From assembly GCA_004380135.1 (NCBI GenBank), contig QXCR01000039.1, forward strand, positions 141,584 through 205,583: 64,000 nt of DNA. The letters run 5' to 3'. The stretch's first letter is position 1. Each line of letters starts with the position of its first letter. The notes beneath the pieces were generated by a model. It searched no databases, was not told the DNA's origin, and saw nothing but the letters and a program-made list of their open reading frames with translations. Both the position numbers and the translations under genes were made by a program. This document shows, piece by piece, positions 1 through 9,824 of the stretch. Source of the DNA: Stemphylium vesicarium. Taxonomy: Eukaryota; Ascomycota; Dothideomycetes; Pleosporales; Pleosporaceae.

Positions 1-468
1 GTCAAGACAAACACGACGTTTCCACTGGTCCGAAACTTCTTCCGGTGCAGGCCATCCTCACCGACCTCGGAGAAGAACTGCTTGTTTCCTGTCGACTATC
101 AGCACCCGATGCACATAAATCCATGCATGACTTCACCATGATACTGACCTTGCTGGCGTCGGAACAGGCTAGTGAATAGGATGCCAACCCCATAGACAGC
201 GAACAATGCACCGATAGAGTAGAACTCGGCCGTGAATATCTTAAGAACCACAAGCGCAAATGAGAACTGGCCGATTGCCGTGCGGACATAGGCGCCTTCG
301 AATGTCCTCTGCGCAGCGCGAATCTCAACGAGCTCAGCGCTAGTCAAGATGACTGAACGGGCGCGATGTAAGTGCAGACGGTATCTGTCTGATGCGTGAC
401 GGCCCTAGAGGGTGGTGGTTAGTCACGGTTGATAATCACAAGCTTGCCTAGACTCTCACTTCAAACAT
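1..468 (-). CDS. DUF202-domain membrane protein (partial, runs off the left edge)
   Basis: The reading frame carries a DUF202-type core: an RTFEGAYVRTAIGQFSFALV segment, then two hydrophobic stretches and a short basic turn (FRRQQ). DUF202 occurs in small membrane proteins and in VTC-family proteins; the exact function here is unknown. The clearest intron is 148-89 (GTCAGT..CAG, branch GCTGAT), joining RRQQ to GNKQFFSEVGEDGLHRKKF, which reads to the window edge. A second likely intron is 459-405 (GTGAGA..TAG, branch CTAAC), giving a start ATG at 468 and coding segments 468-460, 404-149 and 88-1. An alternative first exon begins at an ATG at 652 (MTDTQATQRV) but needs other splices. The 3' end lies outside the window. 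The domain call is fairly firm; the 5' end is not. Confidence 0.62.
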
Positions 469-1265
469 GTTGGAGGTTACAGGACAGGCTGGGTAGAAGG
501 GTATAAGGTATCAAAGTGGTGATGTTTCGCTCGGGAGTACCTCGGGATGTAGATGAGAGTGTGATTGTTGGAAATGGGTGACGTAGTGGGGTACCTAGCC
601 CGTTCACCGAGGCACAGTGCGCGACGCGTTGTGTGGCTTGGGTGTCCGTCATGTTATCGTCAACCTATAGGTGTAAAAGCAGATAAACTACAACGCATCC
701 TAATGGCTTTGCTTCATACGACCATGCTCTGTCGACGCTGATGTTCACGTCTCATATTCTGGACAGCTCTGGAGGCTCGTTTGCTACCTACCCGTGAGCG
801 GCTTGAGGGAGGGCTGCTGCAGGGTCCACGCAACCCTGAAACGTCGCACCGCAAACGACGTGAATCGTCCTCGACGCCAGCAACGCTGCCATCACATTTG
901 ATAGCACACACAGAATTGCTACGCTATTCAGCGCTATATGCTCCGTCTTGTCGGACGATTCCTCATTCGGCGCGTCGCTGTCTTTTTTTGTCGGGCCAAG
1001 GAAAGGTAATACCTCTCACCCAGCCAACCGTCTCAAAGGCACAGACCTGATTGCCCTTACTTACCATCATGGGCTTTTACTAACGCTTTCCAGGCACACA
1101 AGTCCCCGCTACCATCCTCCCGCTAGCCTTCACGTGCGCATACCCAATTACCCTGCCCTGGCCCCATTCCTCAAACCGACCGCGACCAATCCATCTAGCC
1201 ATCCCCGCCGTCGATATTCCACTTGGGGAGACCATCCCGACACAATAGTCACCGAGGAAGGCTCC
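469..1265. other. Intergenic region between divergent DUF202 and RNase H1 genes
   Basis: This stretch probably holds both promoters and the RNase H1 5' leader. Positions 469-652 on the minus strand stay open from an ATG at 652 and may be an upstream exon of the DUF202 gene. A T-rich tract lies near 979-990. No other coding sequence, RNA gene or repeat is recognisable. Confidence 0.4.
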
Positions 1266-2700
1266 ATGGCAGGCGCCTTGTCTGCCACGTCGTCGACCTC
1301 AGGGAAGCGCAAGCACAGCGCAACAAACAACTTCTGGGTCGTCAAGAACGGGAGAGCGTCAGGTATCTATCAGAACCTGGACGACGCACAGCGTCAGACC
1401 GAAGCATCTGATAAACCCGTGGGTGTGTAAAGCGAATAGAGGCGTATGTCTTCATACTGACGCCCAGCTAGTGAAGGGTTTTCCCACGCACGCCGCAGCC
1501 GAAGCGTTCCTGAGAGGGACCGCGGCTAAGAAAACCAAGGCAACAAAATATTACGGAGTCGCAGTTGGACGCGTCCCGGGCATCTACACAGATTGGCCCA
1601 CCGCGAAATCGCACATCGATGGGGTTAAGGGTGCGAAGCATCAAAGCTTTCCTACCTGGGAGGAAGCGAAGGCTTTTGTTGACAGAATCAAAAAACCTCT
1701 TGGTGCTCCCATAAGCTTGCGGGGTGATCTTTCAGAGACGTCTTCAGCGACGACGCGCAAGATGGACGGGGACATAGAGCATGCGGCCAAGCGTCAAAAA
1801 ACGGAGAATACTTCCCCTGCAATGGCCACAAGCAGCACAGATATCAAGATCGAGCCCGGCATGGGCCCCCTTCCATTCGATGCTGTGGATGGATTTGACC
1901 CAAATATCAAGCTTGACGACACGTACGGAGATATCAGAGCCAAGACTGAAGACGAGCTCAGCGCGACCAAGCAGCAACCTACTGGGCATTTCAATGGACC
2001 TATCTATGTGGACACAGACGGAGGTTCGCGCGGCAATGGAACAACAGGCGCAAAGGCTGGCGTAGGCGTTTACTTCGGCCCCAACGATCCTAGGTTAGTG
2101 TGTAGAGATCCGCCGTCGTCTACGATCTCTGACGACGACCATAGGAATGTAGCAGAACCACTGAGGGGAGAACGACAAACCAATCAGCGAGCCGAGCTTG
2201 TTGCTATAGCACGAGCTCTTGATCATATTCCAATCGATCGTAGCGTTATGATCAAGACAGATTCATGGTATTCGATTCGCTGTCTAAAGGAATGGAATGA
2301 GACATGGGAGAAGAGAGACTGGAAGAATTCCGCTGGCAATAACGTGGAGAACCAAGATCTCATCAAACCTATACTTGCTAGAATGCGGGAACGTGAAGCT
2401 TGCCAGGCAGAGACTACATTTACTTGGATCAAGGGACACAACGGAGATCCAGGCAATGTTGGAGCTGATGCGCAAGCAAACAAGGGCATGGAAAAATGGA
2501 CCGCAAAGCTTGCATCAGGGAGTGCTTTGGATATGTCACCAACGCTAAGGACGCCGTACACCAATACATGGCTAGAGCGGAAGCAACGAGGACTGAAGCA
2601 AGAAAAGCCGAAGCAGGAAAAATCTGAAGGTGACGAATTCGGGGGAGAAGATATGGACGAAGCTTTCAACAACCTGCCAAATAACGGAATAGATAATTAA
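1266..2700 (+). CDS. Ribonuclease H1 (RNase H with two N-terminal hybrid-binding domains)
   Basis: This enzyme cleaves the RNA strand of RNA:DNA hybrids. Coding segments are about 1266-1418, 1468-2093 and 2145-2700, giving about 444 residues. Two copies of the RNaseH-N hybrid-binding fold are visible: FWVVKNGRASGIYQNLDDAQ near residue 20 and YYGVAVGRVPGIYTDW near residue 80. The C-terminal half is an RNase H domain with the four acidic catalytic residues in place: the second Asp of VDTDGG (about D235), Glu of QRAEL (about E277), Asp of KTDSWYS (about D299) and Asp of GADAQA (about D368). The first donor is uncertain within 1419-1427. The second intron (2094-2144, GTTAGT..TAG) is 51 nt with no in-frame stop, so the unspliced frame also stays open. 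The ATG at 1266 has a good context and follows no earlier in-frame ATG. A basic lysine-rich tail follows the domain. Confidence 0.9.
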
Positions 2701-3365
2701 ACGATGGGCGTCCTCCGGATCTGTAGTCCTAGCCCGGCTGTCGGTCAACGCGGAGATGGGCGCCAGCACAGAGGCGCAGAAGAGTAAGGGATTCAGGATT
2801 AATGTTCACAAACATGAATCCAGTCGGCGGCTATGACGCTATTAGCAGGTATCCGTAGATCTTCCAGGATCAAGAGCAGGATGTCGTTTTCACAAGCCAT
2901 TTCAGAGCTGTATTGCGCACCACAACGAGAAGGGCTGCATCCAGTGTATAGATAACACTTCACTCCAATCAGGGTACCCGGTAGGCGCTGTAGTGGTGAA
3001 TATACCCTCTCCTGGGCTAGCATGCCACTGCGTTTCATCATTTCCACACAATATATCTCGCTTCCTCCACGATTCAAACTACTTCTCATTTACGCCAGTC
3101 TTTTATTTCTGCCTCAAAAGATATCCTATCCAAGTGTGCGTAGCGATGATAGTTACGCGACAATGCAACTCGGTTTATCGGAACGTGCTTCGCCACGCGC
3201 TAGACTGAGATATCCGGAAAAGACGGCTCCTGCCGCCAGGCCACCCGTTATGATATAACGCTCGGCAAACACCTCCGTTTTGTGGTCACCAGTACTCTCT
3301 TAACCCTCTTTCCCGTTTTCTCCTACCAACTGCAACATCCGCAGCCAACTTTTATCGCGGCCAAC
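2701..3365. other. Intergenic region, RNase H1 to small membrane protein
   Basis: I see no convincing gene. A minus-strand open frame at 2799-3089 has no family resemblance and no splice context. The stretch probably contains the RNase H1 3' region and the promoter of the next gene. Confidence 0.35.
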
Positions 3366-3761
3366 ATGCACTTTCCCTTTCCATCGCACGCTACCATCGC
3401 AACCAGAATTCTACCCGCCTTCCGCTACATCACAGCTATTCTTTCAATCATACAACTGAGTCTCTTGACTGCTTCATTAGTTGAGGGTAGGGAGAACACT
3501 AGAAGTATCGCTTTCTCGACGCTTTCGACTTGCCTGGCTACCCTCCAAACATGGTATTACGGACTGTATTCTGAGAAAACGTTCAAGAGGGATTGCCAGA
3601 AGGAACTAGAATTAAACAAAGCACGGGAAGGGGTGGTGGAGAAAGTTAGGGTGCACACGGAGCAGTGGAAGGTAAAAGAGGAGGAGAGATTGCTAGTGGA
3701 AGGGGAGGAGTTGGAGAAGGAGGTGGACAAGTTGGGGAAGGAGCTTGAGGGCATCGTGTGA
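3366..3761 (+). CDS. Hypothetical small membrane protein with C-terminal coiled coil
   Basis: The product is 131 residues with no recognised family. The first third holds two hydrophobic segments (ILPAFRYITAILSIIQLSLL at about residues 15-38, and a weaker one around STCLATLQTWYYG). The rest is very rich in Glu and Lys with heptad-like spacing (EKVRVHTEQWKVKEEERLL, then EELEKEVDKLGKELEG), which suggests a cytosolic coiled coil. The ATG at 3366 follows a purine-rich CCAAC context; an earlier in-frame start at 3282 is not ATG-initiated coding of the same character. It is convergent with another small membrane-protein gene at 3969-4370. Function is unknown. Confidence 0.6.
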   Translation: MHFPFPSHATIATRILPAFRYITAILSIIQLSLLTASLVEGRENTRSIAFSTLSTCLATLQTWYYGLYSEKTFKRDCQKELELNKAREGVVEKVRVHTEQWKVKEEERLLVEGEELEKEVDKLGKELEGIV

Positions 3762-3968
3762 GAGACAGGAAACAGTGCTTGCCGACTGCGAAAAGCGGTA
3801 CTGTTTTGTAGTGCCGGGGACAATTGTGGTATCCAACGACCATAGCGACCTGTCGCGAAATAATCATTCCAATGTTTTCACCATGAACCTTTCCTACGCG
3901 CATACCCTCCTCGAATCCACTTCGTCGCGAAGCTTGCGCAACCCAGGCTCAAACCCTCCGTTCTCTCC

Positions 3969-4370
3969 TCACCAAAGTCTCCCCATCCACAATTCTGTAA
4001 ACGCAACACACACGACGACCACCACGTTCTCGACCACCATGAATGCAATAATGAGTGCAGCGAAATCCACCTCAAGTCTCACACCGTAGTCACGCAGAGT
4101 GTCTATAACCATCGGCTCTCCAATCATGACCACCAAGCCCACGCAAAGGGCCGTCAACACGCCGGGGAACAAGATGATTTTGTTTTCCCAGCTCGCGGTG
4201 AGGACGGCCGCGTAGTAGTTGACAAGCGAGAAGAAGTGCGTGACCGCGAAGCCGAGTGTGACCATGATGATGACGTAGATGGATGTGTAATATATCAGGG
4301 CTTTGAGGAAATCGATGCAGGGTCTCCTCCTTGGTGGGTCTCCAGGGCCATTGTTCCAGATGAGTAGCAT
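3969..4370 (-). CDS. Hypothetical small multi-pass membrane protein
   Basis: The frame from ATG 4370 encodes about 133 residues dominated by hydrophobic segments (LIYYTSIYVIIMVTLGFAV, then ILFPGVLTALCVGLVVMIG, then ALIIAFMVVENVVVVVCVAF), so three or four membrane passes. No family was recognised. Upstream on the same strand, another frame from ATG 4527 is open for more than 50 codons and is basic and Arg/Lys-rich, like a targeting sequence. I found no intron joining the two frames, so either the ATG at 4370 is the start or a splice was missed. It ends 207 bp from the convergent gene on its 3' side. Confidence 0.5.
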   Translation of the reverse strand: MLLIWNNGPGDPPRRRPCIDFLKALIYYTSIYVIIMVTLGFAVTHFFSLVNYYAAVLTASWENKIILFPGVLTALCVGLVVMIGEPMVIDTLRDYGVRLEVDFAALIIAFMVVENVVVVVCVAFTELWMGRLW

Positions 4371-4833
4371 TTTTTGGTCTGCTATAGAATCGACTTCTAC
4401 GCTCGGCCGAGAATATCCTGGAAGCGTAGAGGTGGTTTTGTTTTTCTTGTGGGAAGCGGCGCTTGGGTCGGAGGGCGTAGTGTGTTTGGCGAAGTCGGTG
4501 GGCGAGCTTCGCGACTTTAATCATCATTACTGAGCTGATTTTTTTTTCGTTCCACTTTGTTCCTGAGTCTTTGAGTACTGGTTTGTAGGAAGCATAATCA
4601 AAAGACCTTTGGTTGGAAGACGCTCGACTTCGGTACCGAATACTCGTAGAAAATAGTCATCGTCCACCCACACAATGCTGATAGCACGGTAACCATGATT
4701 ATTTTTGGTCGTGTGACCGATTACAACTGTAGTCAGGGTGTGAAAGATCTCAGCGCTGTGTTGTATCCGCGACTTCTACCTCTCTTCATCGCAGAGCACG
4801 ATACTTCGACTTCCTTGGGAAAGGGGTTCGAAG
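4371..4833. other. Intergenic region with possible upstream exon on the minus strand
   Basis: Positions 4371-4527 (-) are open from an ATG at 4527 and encode a basic peptide that might belong to the 3969-4370 gene. The rest holds a T-rich tract (4541-4549) and presumably divergent promoters. Nothing else is recognised. Confidence 0.3.
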
Positions 4834-6013
4834 ATGGTCAGCTCATCCAATATGGCGGTAAAGACGCTTGCTGCTGTGCTAGCGCTCATTTTGGTTCTCG
4901 TCGGCATTCCTCATGCCACGGATGCCACTTCTTCGTTTTCGAGCCCCTTCGTTCTTCCCCTCCGCGTAAATACGTGTGCATCAGACGCGGCTGCAGCCGA
5001 GCCTGAAACCACCACAACCTCAACAACGGCCGAAGTTGTCTTGTCACCAGCTTCGGGCAATGCCCATCACGAGTCTCGGGATCAATCAAAAATGCTCCCT
5101 AGGTCTGCTAAGCGCGCAGACGCAGTGTAAGCCAAATTGACCCGCCCGGAAGAGGAAGCTAATGCATCCAGTGAACAAATCTGGACCTCGGACCAGCCAG
5201 AGTGGGGCGTGAGTTCCGACTAGCATATGTACAGCAACTACCATTATTCAAACGTTGGCTATACCTTCTTCACCGTCGCCTACCAAAACGGCACGCTTAC
5301 CATAGACCATGCCGATAAGCCAGCGCTATTCTACATCAAAACTTCGTTGAAGATTGACTGCCAAGGCCGACTTCGAGCCGCCATATTGAATGATCCAGTA
5401 TCTTTGTCGAATAATGAGAGAGTAAAGTATCACGACTGTTTCCAGGGTCACTGCTACAGCGAAGCCATACCTGGGGTCCGACATCGTGACGAGCCGGTGA
5501 TTCTCAAATACGTTGAGAACCCAGCGACAATTATATACAGAGGCATATGGACCAACTCCATGTGCGCGTATAGCGATTCCGTGCGCAAGGTCTCCAAGAA
5601 TAGCGTTAGTCTAGCACAGATTGGACATTATCCATTTGGTGCCAGAATATCTCCAGCTATCCTTGACTTTGTCGAGGATAGGATCAGAACAACGTATCAG
5701 ATAGTAGAGATTACTCTCATCTGTCTGTTCACCGTTGGGCTTCTGTCATGTCTTCTTGCATTCGGCACATTGATCTGGATGCTGTTACGGCTTGCTACTT
5801 TCACCAAAATATGCGGACCGATTAAGCGATGGCACAATGCCACGTGGAAAGGGATGGCGAAAGCACCGAGATGGATGTGGAACGCGATAACTCAGGCGTA
5901 GTGGTCAGACGGATCAAACACAGGGAAATGAACATGGAAATGGACAGCCTGATATTGAACTCTCAGATCATGCCTCGACACGGCCGCCGAGTTATAAGAC
6001 CAACGCCAGTTGA
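4834..6013 (+). CDS. Hypothetical secreted-type single-pass membrane protein
   Basis: The protein starts with a signal-peptide-like hydrophobic stretch (VKTLAAVLALILVLVGIPHA), followed by a Thr/Ser/Ala-rich region and a longer extracytoplasmic part containing several cysteines (KIDCQG, YHDCFQGHCYS). A strong TM segment follows (IVEITLICLFTVGLLSCLLA), then a basic stop-transfer region. I join 4834-5124 to 5224 onward by an intron at 5125-5223 (GTGTAA..TAG), which keeps phase 0; GTAAGC at 5127 is an alternative donor but gives in-frame stops. At the 3' end the unspliced frame stops at 5901. Removing 5844-5895 (GTGGAA..CAG) instead yields a hydrophilic tail with DIELSD and RPPSYKT, ending at 6013. 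The topology resembles a receptor-like or wall-sensor protein, but no family was recognised. Confidence 0.5.
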
Positions 6014-6744
6014 CCAGGCGCGGATTTCGTTTGAGTAGATTTATGAGCACGGAAATTTTGGGAGGGGCACGAGATCATCTAGTTGACTTAGACAGATGCA
6101 GAGAGCATCTTCTCATATCGCCTGAAGTAAGATCAGGTAGTTCTTAGCCAGGCGACTACAACTCAACGATTAGCGGAATATCTCATCGCCCCTTTCATTA
6201 GTCAAGGTTAAGTTAACAAATCATTGCAGCATACCGCCGCATATTTGAGACTTACTCGAAAATCTAGTGACACGTGTGGTTGGTCGCGCAAGATTTTGTG
6301 AGCGCCCCGCTCTCGACCATGGGTAGCCAGTTGGTAATTAAGTACTGCAGAAGACGATACCACAGTTGGATGTGCCGCCCACCAGAATTGGCGCACTGTG
6401 TCAGCCATGGCCCTCAGGTATTCTGCCCGAGGTGCGATTCACCTCACCTCACCTCACCTCACTCTCGCGCTAGTTCCATAGAGGCTTAGCGCGTGACTTC
6501 ATGTATATAGACTCTCACTCTCATAGCACTAATACATCACGATTCTCCCATTTTTCCTAGTGTTACTAACACACTGACTGCTTCGCCAGCCAGTACATAG
6601 AGCAGCGCACTCCCACTTCTACTTTGTCTTCCTGTCTCTCATTTTCAGCACTATTCCCACAACCCAAAGCATCTAGCCAAGCTATCCTCCCATACAAGTT
6701 GCAACACACACCCTCAAGACGAAATCCAACAAACAAACTTCAAG
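6014..6744. other. Intergenic region with CCTCA microsatellite
   Basis: There is no convincing gene. A 5-bp repeat (ACCTC, four copies) occupies about 6441-6460. The 6600-6744 stretch is rich in C and A and ends in AAGATG, like a fungal 5' leader, which fits a formerly active promoter for the pseudogene that follows. Confidence 0.4.
6441..6460. repeat. Short tandem repeat (ACCTC)4
   Basis: Four perfect copies of ACCTC are visible, flanked by ATTC on the left and ACTCTCG on the right. It is probably a neutral microsatellite. Confidence 0.85.
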
Positions 6745-7627
6745 ATGCCTCGTAAACGCGCCAACAAGGCTCCCCCTCCTCCCCCCACTCACTAAGAGGC
6801 TCTGGGCCTAGACACCAAATGCCCCACCGAAGAAATCAAACGAAGCTATCGCGTGATTTCGCTCCAAGGTCATCCCGACTGACTCATCGGGAAAAAACTG
6901 ACCGAGCAAGAACAAGCACACCACGAAGCCGTTTTCACCGCCGCCAACAACGCACACGAACTACTTTTTGACGAGAGGCAGAGGAGGATGTACGACCTTC
7001 ATCTCAAGATGCACGGCGTCTCTAGCAAGGATCCCGGGGCGCATGGCAGCACTGAGCCCTGGGACTTCGTGCGCAGAGGGCAGCGACTCCGGAGACGAGG
7101 AACATTATCATGACGAGAACTATCATCATGGCTACTACGATGTTGAGTAACTTAACGAAGAAAACGGAGAGAAGTGCGAAAGCAAACGGTCCTACCATTG
7201 TCCCCGTCACGATATCCGTGACAACATATCCAGCGACAAAAACACCATCAAATTCTTCTCCAACAAGTGGGCTCTACAAATCCAGCTCAACCCCGCCTTT
7301 GCCAAAATTATGGACGTCAAGATGGTAAAGGTGTGCGGCCTGCAGAACGAGTTTGGAATGCACATTGCGATTGATCCGTTCGTGTATTCCCGCTGCAGGC
7401 ATTTCGCGAGGTACAAGAGGGGAATGGGTGCGCTATCTATCCTGCTTGAGCGCACGCCCTATATGAGAAAAGTGAGGGAGCTGGAGAGTCAGGTCTTCAA
7501 GAAGCATAGCGTTGTGATTCTCATGGTTTATGTTTAGCCGTAGGACCAGAAGTATGGGTGCAAGCATAAGAGCGTTGAGCTGGCGGATCTGGATGTGGCT
7601 ATGAGTTATGGGCAAGGTTTGGTGTAG
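6745..7627 (+). pseudogene. Decayed J-domain (DnaJ-like) gene
   Basis: From an ATG at 6745 the frame reads MPRKRANK, then a J-domain: EALGLDTKCPTEEIKRSYR, the QGHPD motif, then KLTEQEQAHHEAVFTAANNA and LFDERQRRMYD. The HPD tripeptide, which stimulates Hsp70 ATPase in this family, is present but immediately followed by a TGA stop (6880-6882). A TAA at 6793-6795 interrupts the start of the domain. Around 7050-7080 the coding frame shifts by one base (SDSGDEEHYHDE follows in the next frame). TAA at 7148, TAG at 7535 and TAG at 7541 interrupt the remainder, which still reads like protein (FFSNKWALQIQLNPAFAK, then MHIAIDPFVYSRCRHFARYK). Introns cannot explain several of these breaks. The TAG stops could be CAG changed by C-to-T, as expected of RIP, but this is only suggestive. 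Confidence 0.8.
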
Positions 7628-7818
7628 CCTAGTTAGCATCATAGCCTTTAAGTTTACACCGCATACCATTCATCACGTGCCTTGCGTGGGTGTTGTGAGT
7701 CACGGAACACCATGTGTGAGTCGTGATGCAGCACCAAGTTTCACGAAATCTTGGTGAACAAAAGTGAATATAACAAACAAAAAAGAAGAACGAGAATAAG
7801 CATGTAGTGGGCAGGACC

Positions 7819-7822
7819 AAAA
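7819..7822 (-). terminator. RNA polymerase III T-run terminator of the tRNA gene
   Basis: On the minus strand TTTT follows the last acceptor-stem base of the tRNA directly, the usual Pol III stop signal. Confidence 0.75.
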
Positions 7823-7906
7823 GCTCGAATCCAGGATCGAACTGGAGAAATCTTCGCATGCCGTATAAGATACGAGTGCGACGCCTTACCACTTGGCCAT
7901 TCGAGC
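7823..7906 (-). tRNA. tRNA-Thr (anticodon CGT) with an intron
   Basis: The 84-nt sequence on the minus strand folds as a cloverleaf. The acceptor stem GCTCGAA/TTCGAGC pairs over 7 bp, the anticodon stem TCGCA/TGCGA over 5 bp and the T-stem TCCAG/CTGGA over 5 bp. The internal A-box TGGCCAAGTGG matches consensus, and AGTTCGATCC is a near-consensus B-box. The loop begins CTCGTA, placing CGT as anticodon, and an 11-nt insertion after position 37 is the expected place for a tRNA intron. The variable region counts as 7 nt, slightly longer than the usual 5. A TTTT terminator follows. Overall layout resembles fungal tRNA-Thr(CGT). Confidence 0.85.
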
Positions 7907-8074
7907 AGAGTTGATAAGTACATATCGATATAAAGGGCCTACATCCAGAGGTGGAGATGGATCCGGGGTTGGGGCGGGAAAAGTAAGTGGAATACTGTCT
8001 CAGTGAATGCGAGCAAACGTTGAATTTGGTAAATGCAAAATCCATGCAAGCAGCGTTCAACCGCAAACACTCGC

Positions 8075-9400
8075 TCATGCAGACGGCGAGATGCTCGTCT
8101 TATCCACATTGCTGATTAGTGAATCTCTCCAGCCCTGATCTTTCAGAATGCTTCGAACCCTGGCTTCTAGCCATTCGGTATTGCCCCAGAAGCCCCAGCT
8201 TGCTTGGAAGCGAAGCCAGTCAACAAGTGCCGTCTCCCAGTGGCTCACGAAGATAGTCCAGTTGTATTCTTGTTTGCCGATCTCTCGCAGTTTTTCCCAG
8301 TAGCGGCGCAAAAGTTGATGTTCGCCGTCTTGCATCGATAACTCGCGCGGAACATGCTGGTCGGCTACGAGCATATTTAGTGGTACGGAGCACGTAAAGA
8401 ACTTTGCTAAGTCGCAAACTCCTAACCCAAGGCCAGTGTACTGAAAGTCGTAGAACGCAACCTCATTTCCTGAAGAGGTGGTGAAGAGATTCTCGGATTT
8501 CACATCGCCGTGAATGAGCGTCTGGTATCCTTCAATGGGAGACCTTCCTGACGTTTTCGGTGCCAGGAATGCGGCCGCTATCTCGGCGATAGACACTTCT
8601 TCACCATCAACCCAATCAGTAAGCGGCTCATTCCATTCGGCATCGTAGTCCTTGGCTAAAGAGTTGTACTCTTTGCGTCGCGTCGCGAGATACGTGTATC
8701 CGCCGTTGAGCCAAACCGTCTTGTCGACAGTAACCTGACCATCGCGCTGAACCTCTTCGAGTGGTGGCAATACCAGCGATGGAGTTTGTAGGCTTTTCGC
8801 GCGCGGCCACCAGAAACCGTGGAAGCCAGACAGCCAATCCAGCGCAGCAAGCACTTGAGTTGGGCTTAACGCCCGGCGTTTCTCGCCCGCAATAGGATAC
8901 TGCTGCCGGAGGTCGCTTAGCAACATGGCTGTGACAGAGGTACCGTCTTTGTTCTGCTCATTGCGGTTCACTAGGCACTTAGCGACAGGAAGAGATCCGG
9001 GCATCAGAGGCGCAAGGTGAGTGTAGAAGTACTGCTCTACCCGGTAACTCAATATCTTCCTAGTGTGCCCTTCATCGTTAGCCTTGGTCGGAGGAGGCGT
9101 AACAAGCTTGAGCACGAATGAGTGCGACTCTTCAGAATGGCCAGCTGACGAAGTTGGCGAGACTGAGGCAATGACTCGGCTTATCTCGCCATAGCCAGCC
9201 CATAGAGACTGTATTCTTCCCAAACTCTCCAGCTGCAATCCTAGTTCAGCGAGCAGAGCAGCCGCTACTTCTTGTGATGTGTTTCGCGCAGACATTGGGT
9301 GCATTGGCGATGGCAGGTAGACGTGCAAGATCTTGTACAACAAGATGGAGACGCACGGGATGAGAAGGTAACCGAAAAGCCGCTGCGCACGTGTAATCAT
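8075..9400 (-). CDS. Phosphotransferase-like protein (CHK/APH kinase fold) with N-terminal membrane segment
   Basis: The single-exon frame of about 441 residues carries the choline/aminoglycoside-kinase signature: a Brenner-type loop IHGDVKSENLF (near 8485-8515) with catalytic Asp and metal-binding Asn, then YDFQYTGLG with the DFQ metal-binding motif. It resembles the CHK-like / EcKinase-like group of APH proteins, whose small-molecule substrates are mostly unknown. Residues 8-33 from the ATG at 9400 are hydrophobic (LFGYLLIPCVSILLYKILHV), so the protein may be membrane-anchored. An in-frame ATG further in (MHPMSARN, near 9300) would omit this segment. No introns are needed. Confidence 0.75.
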   Translation of the reverse strand: MITRAQRLFGYLLIPCVSILLYKILHVYLPSPMHPMSARNTSQEVAAALLAELGLQLESLGRIQSLWAGYGEISRVIASVSPTSSAGHSEESHSFVLKLVTPPPTKANDEGHTRKILSYRVEQYFYTHLAPLMPGSLPVAKCLVNRNEQNKDGTSVTAMLLSDLRQQYPIAGEKRRALSPTQVLAALDWLSGFHGFWWPRAKSLQTPSLVLPPLEEVQRDGQVTVDKTVWLNGGYTYLATRRKEYNSLAKDYDAEWNEPLTDWVDGEEVSIAEIAAAFLAPKTSGRSPIEGYQTLIHGDVKSENLFTTSSGNEVAFYDFQYTGLGLGVCDLAKFFTCSVPLNMLVADQHVPRELSMQDGEHQLLRRYWEKLREIGKQEYNWTIFVSHWETALVDWLRFQASWGFWGNTEWLEARVRSILKDQGWRDSLISNVDKTSISPSA

Positions 9401-9824
9401 CCGAGATTGAGATGACTGAAGCCAATGCTGCAATGTTACGCCTGGCGACCCAACGATCGACGGTCTAGAGTAGGATAGATCGGTAGAAAACGATGTTCAC
9501 TAGGATGACGTTGTCAGGCTAGTAGTTTTCGTGTTCCGACATGACTTTGGCTAGTAGGCTGACATAAGCAGGAGCTGGCGTATCGACGAGATCTTGTGTC
9601 TGTATTGCTATTGCTCACTAACACGACAACAATGCATTTACTTGAAAGCATATCCAGAAACAATAGCATGTTAGGAAGACATTGGGAATTTGATTCATCC
9701 GCGGAGCGTGGAACCCCATTAACTATCGCCACTAATGAATCTGCTCAACAAGACAGTTCTGATCACAACTGTATTCATTGATAGCGCGTCCATTGATCAT
9801 GTTACGGAAACCCCCATGCTTGAA
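9401..9824. other. Intergenic region between kinase-like gene and permease 3' end
   Basis: The stretch lies upstream of the kinase-like gene and downstream of the permease gene, both on the minus strand. No gene or repeat is recognised; it should contain the kinase-like promoter. Confidence 0.35.

Noticed and set aside
461..652. 63-residue minus-strand frame as a separate gene
   Set aside because: Short, in the 5' flank of the DUF202 gene and more likely an upstream exon or leader.
2799..3089. 96-residue minus-strand open frame
   Set aside because: No family match, no flanking splice pattern and no credible start context.
8220..8417. Alternative frames inside the kinase-like gene
   Set aside because: Shadows of the longer frame that carries the HGDxxxxN motif.
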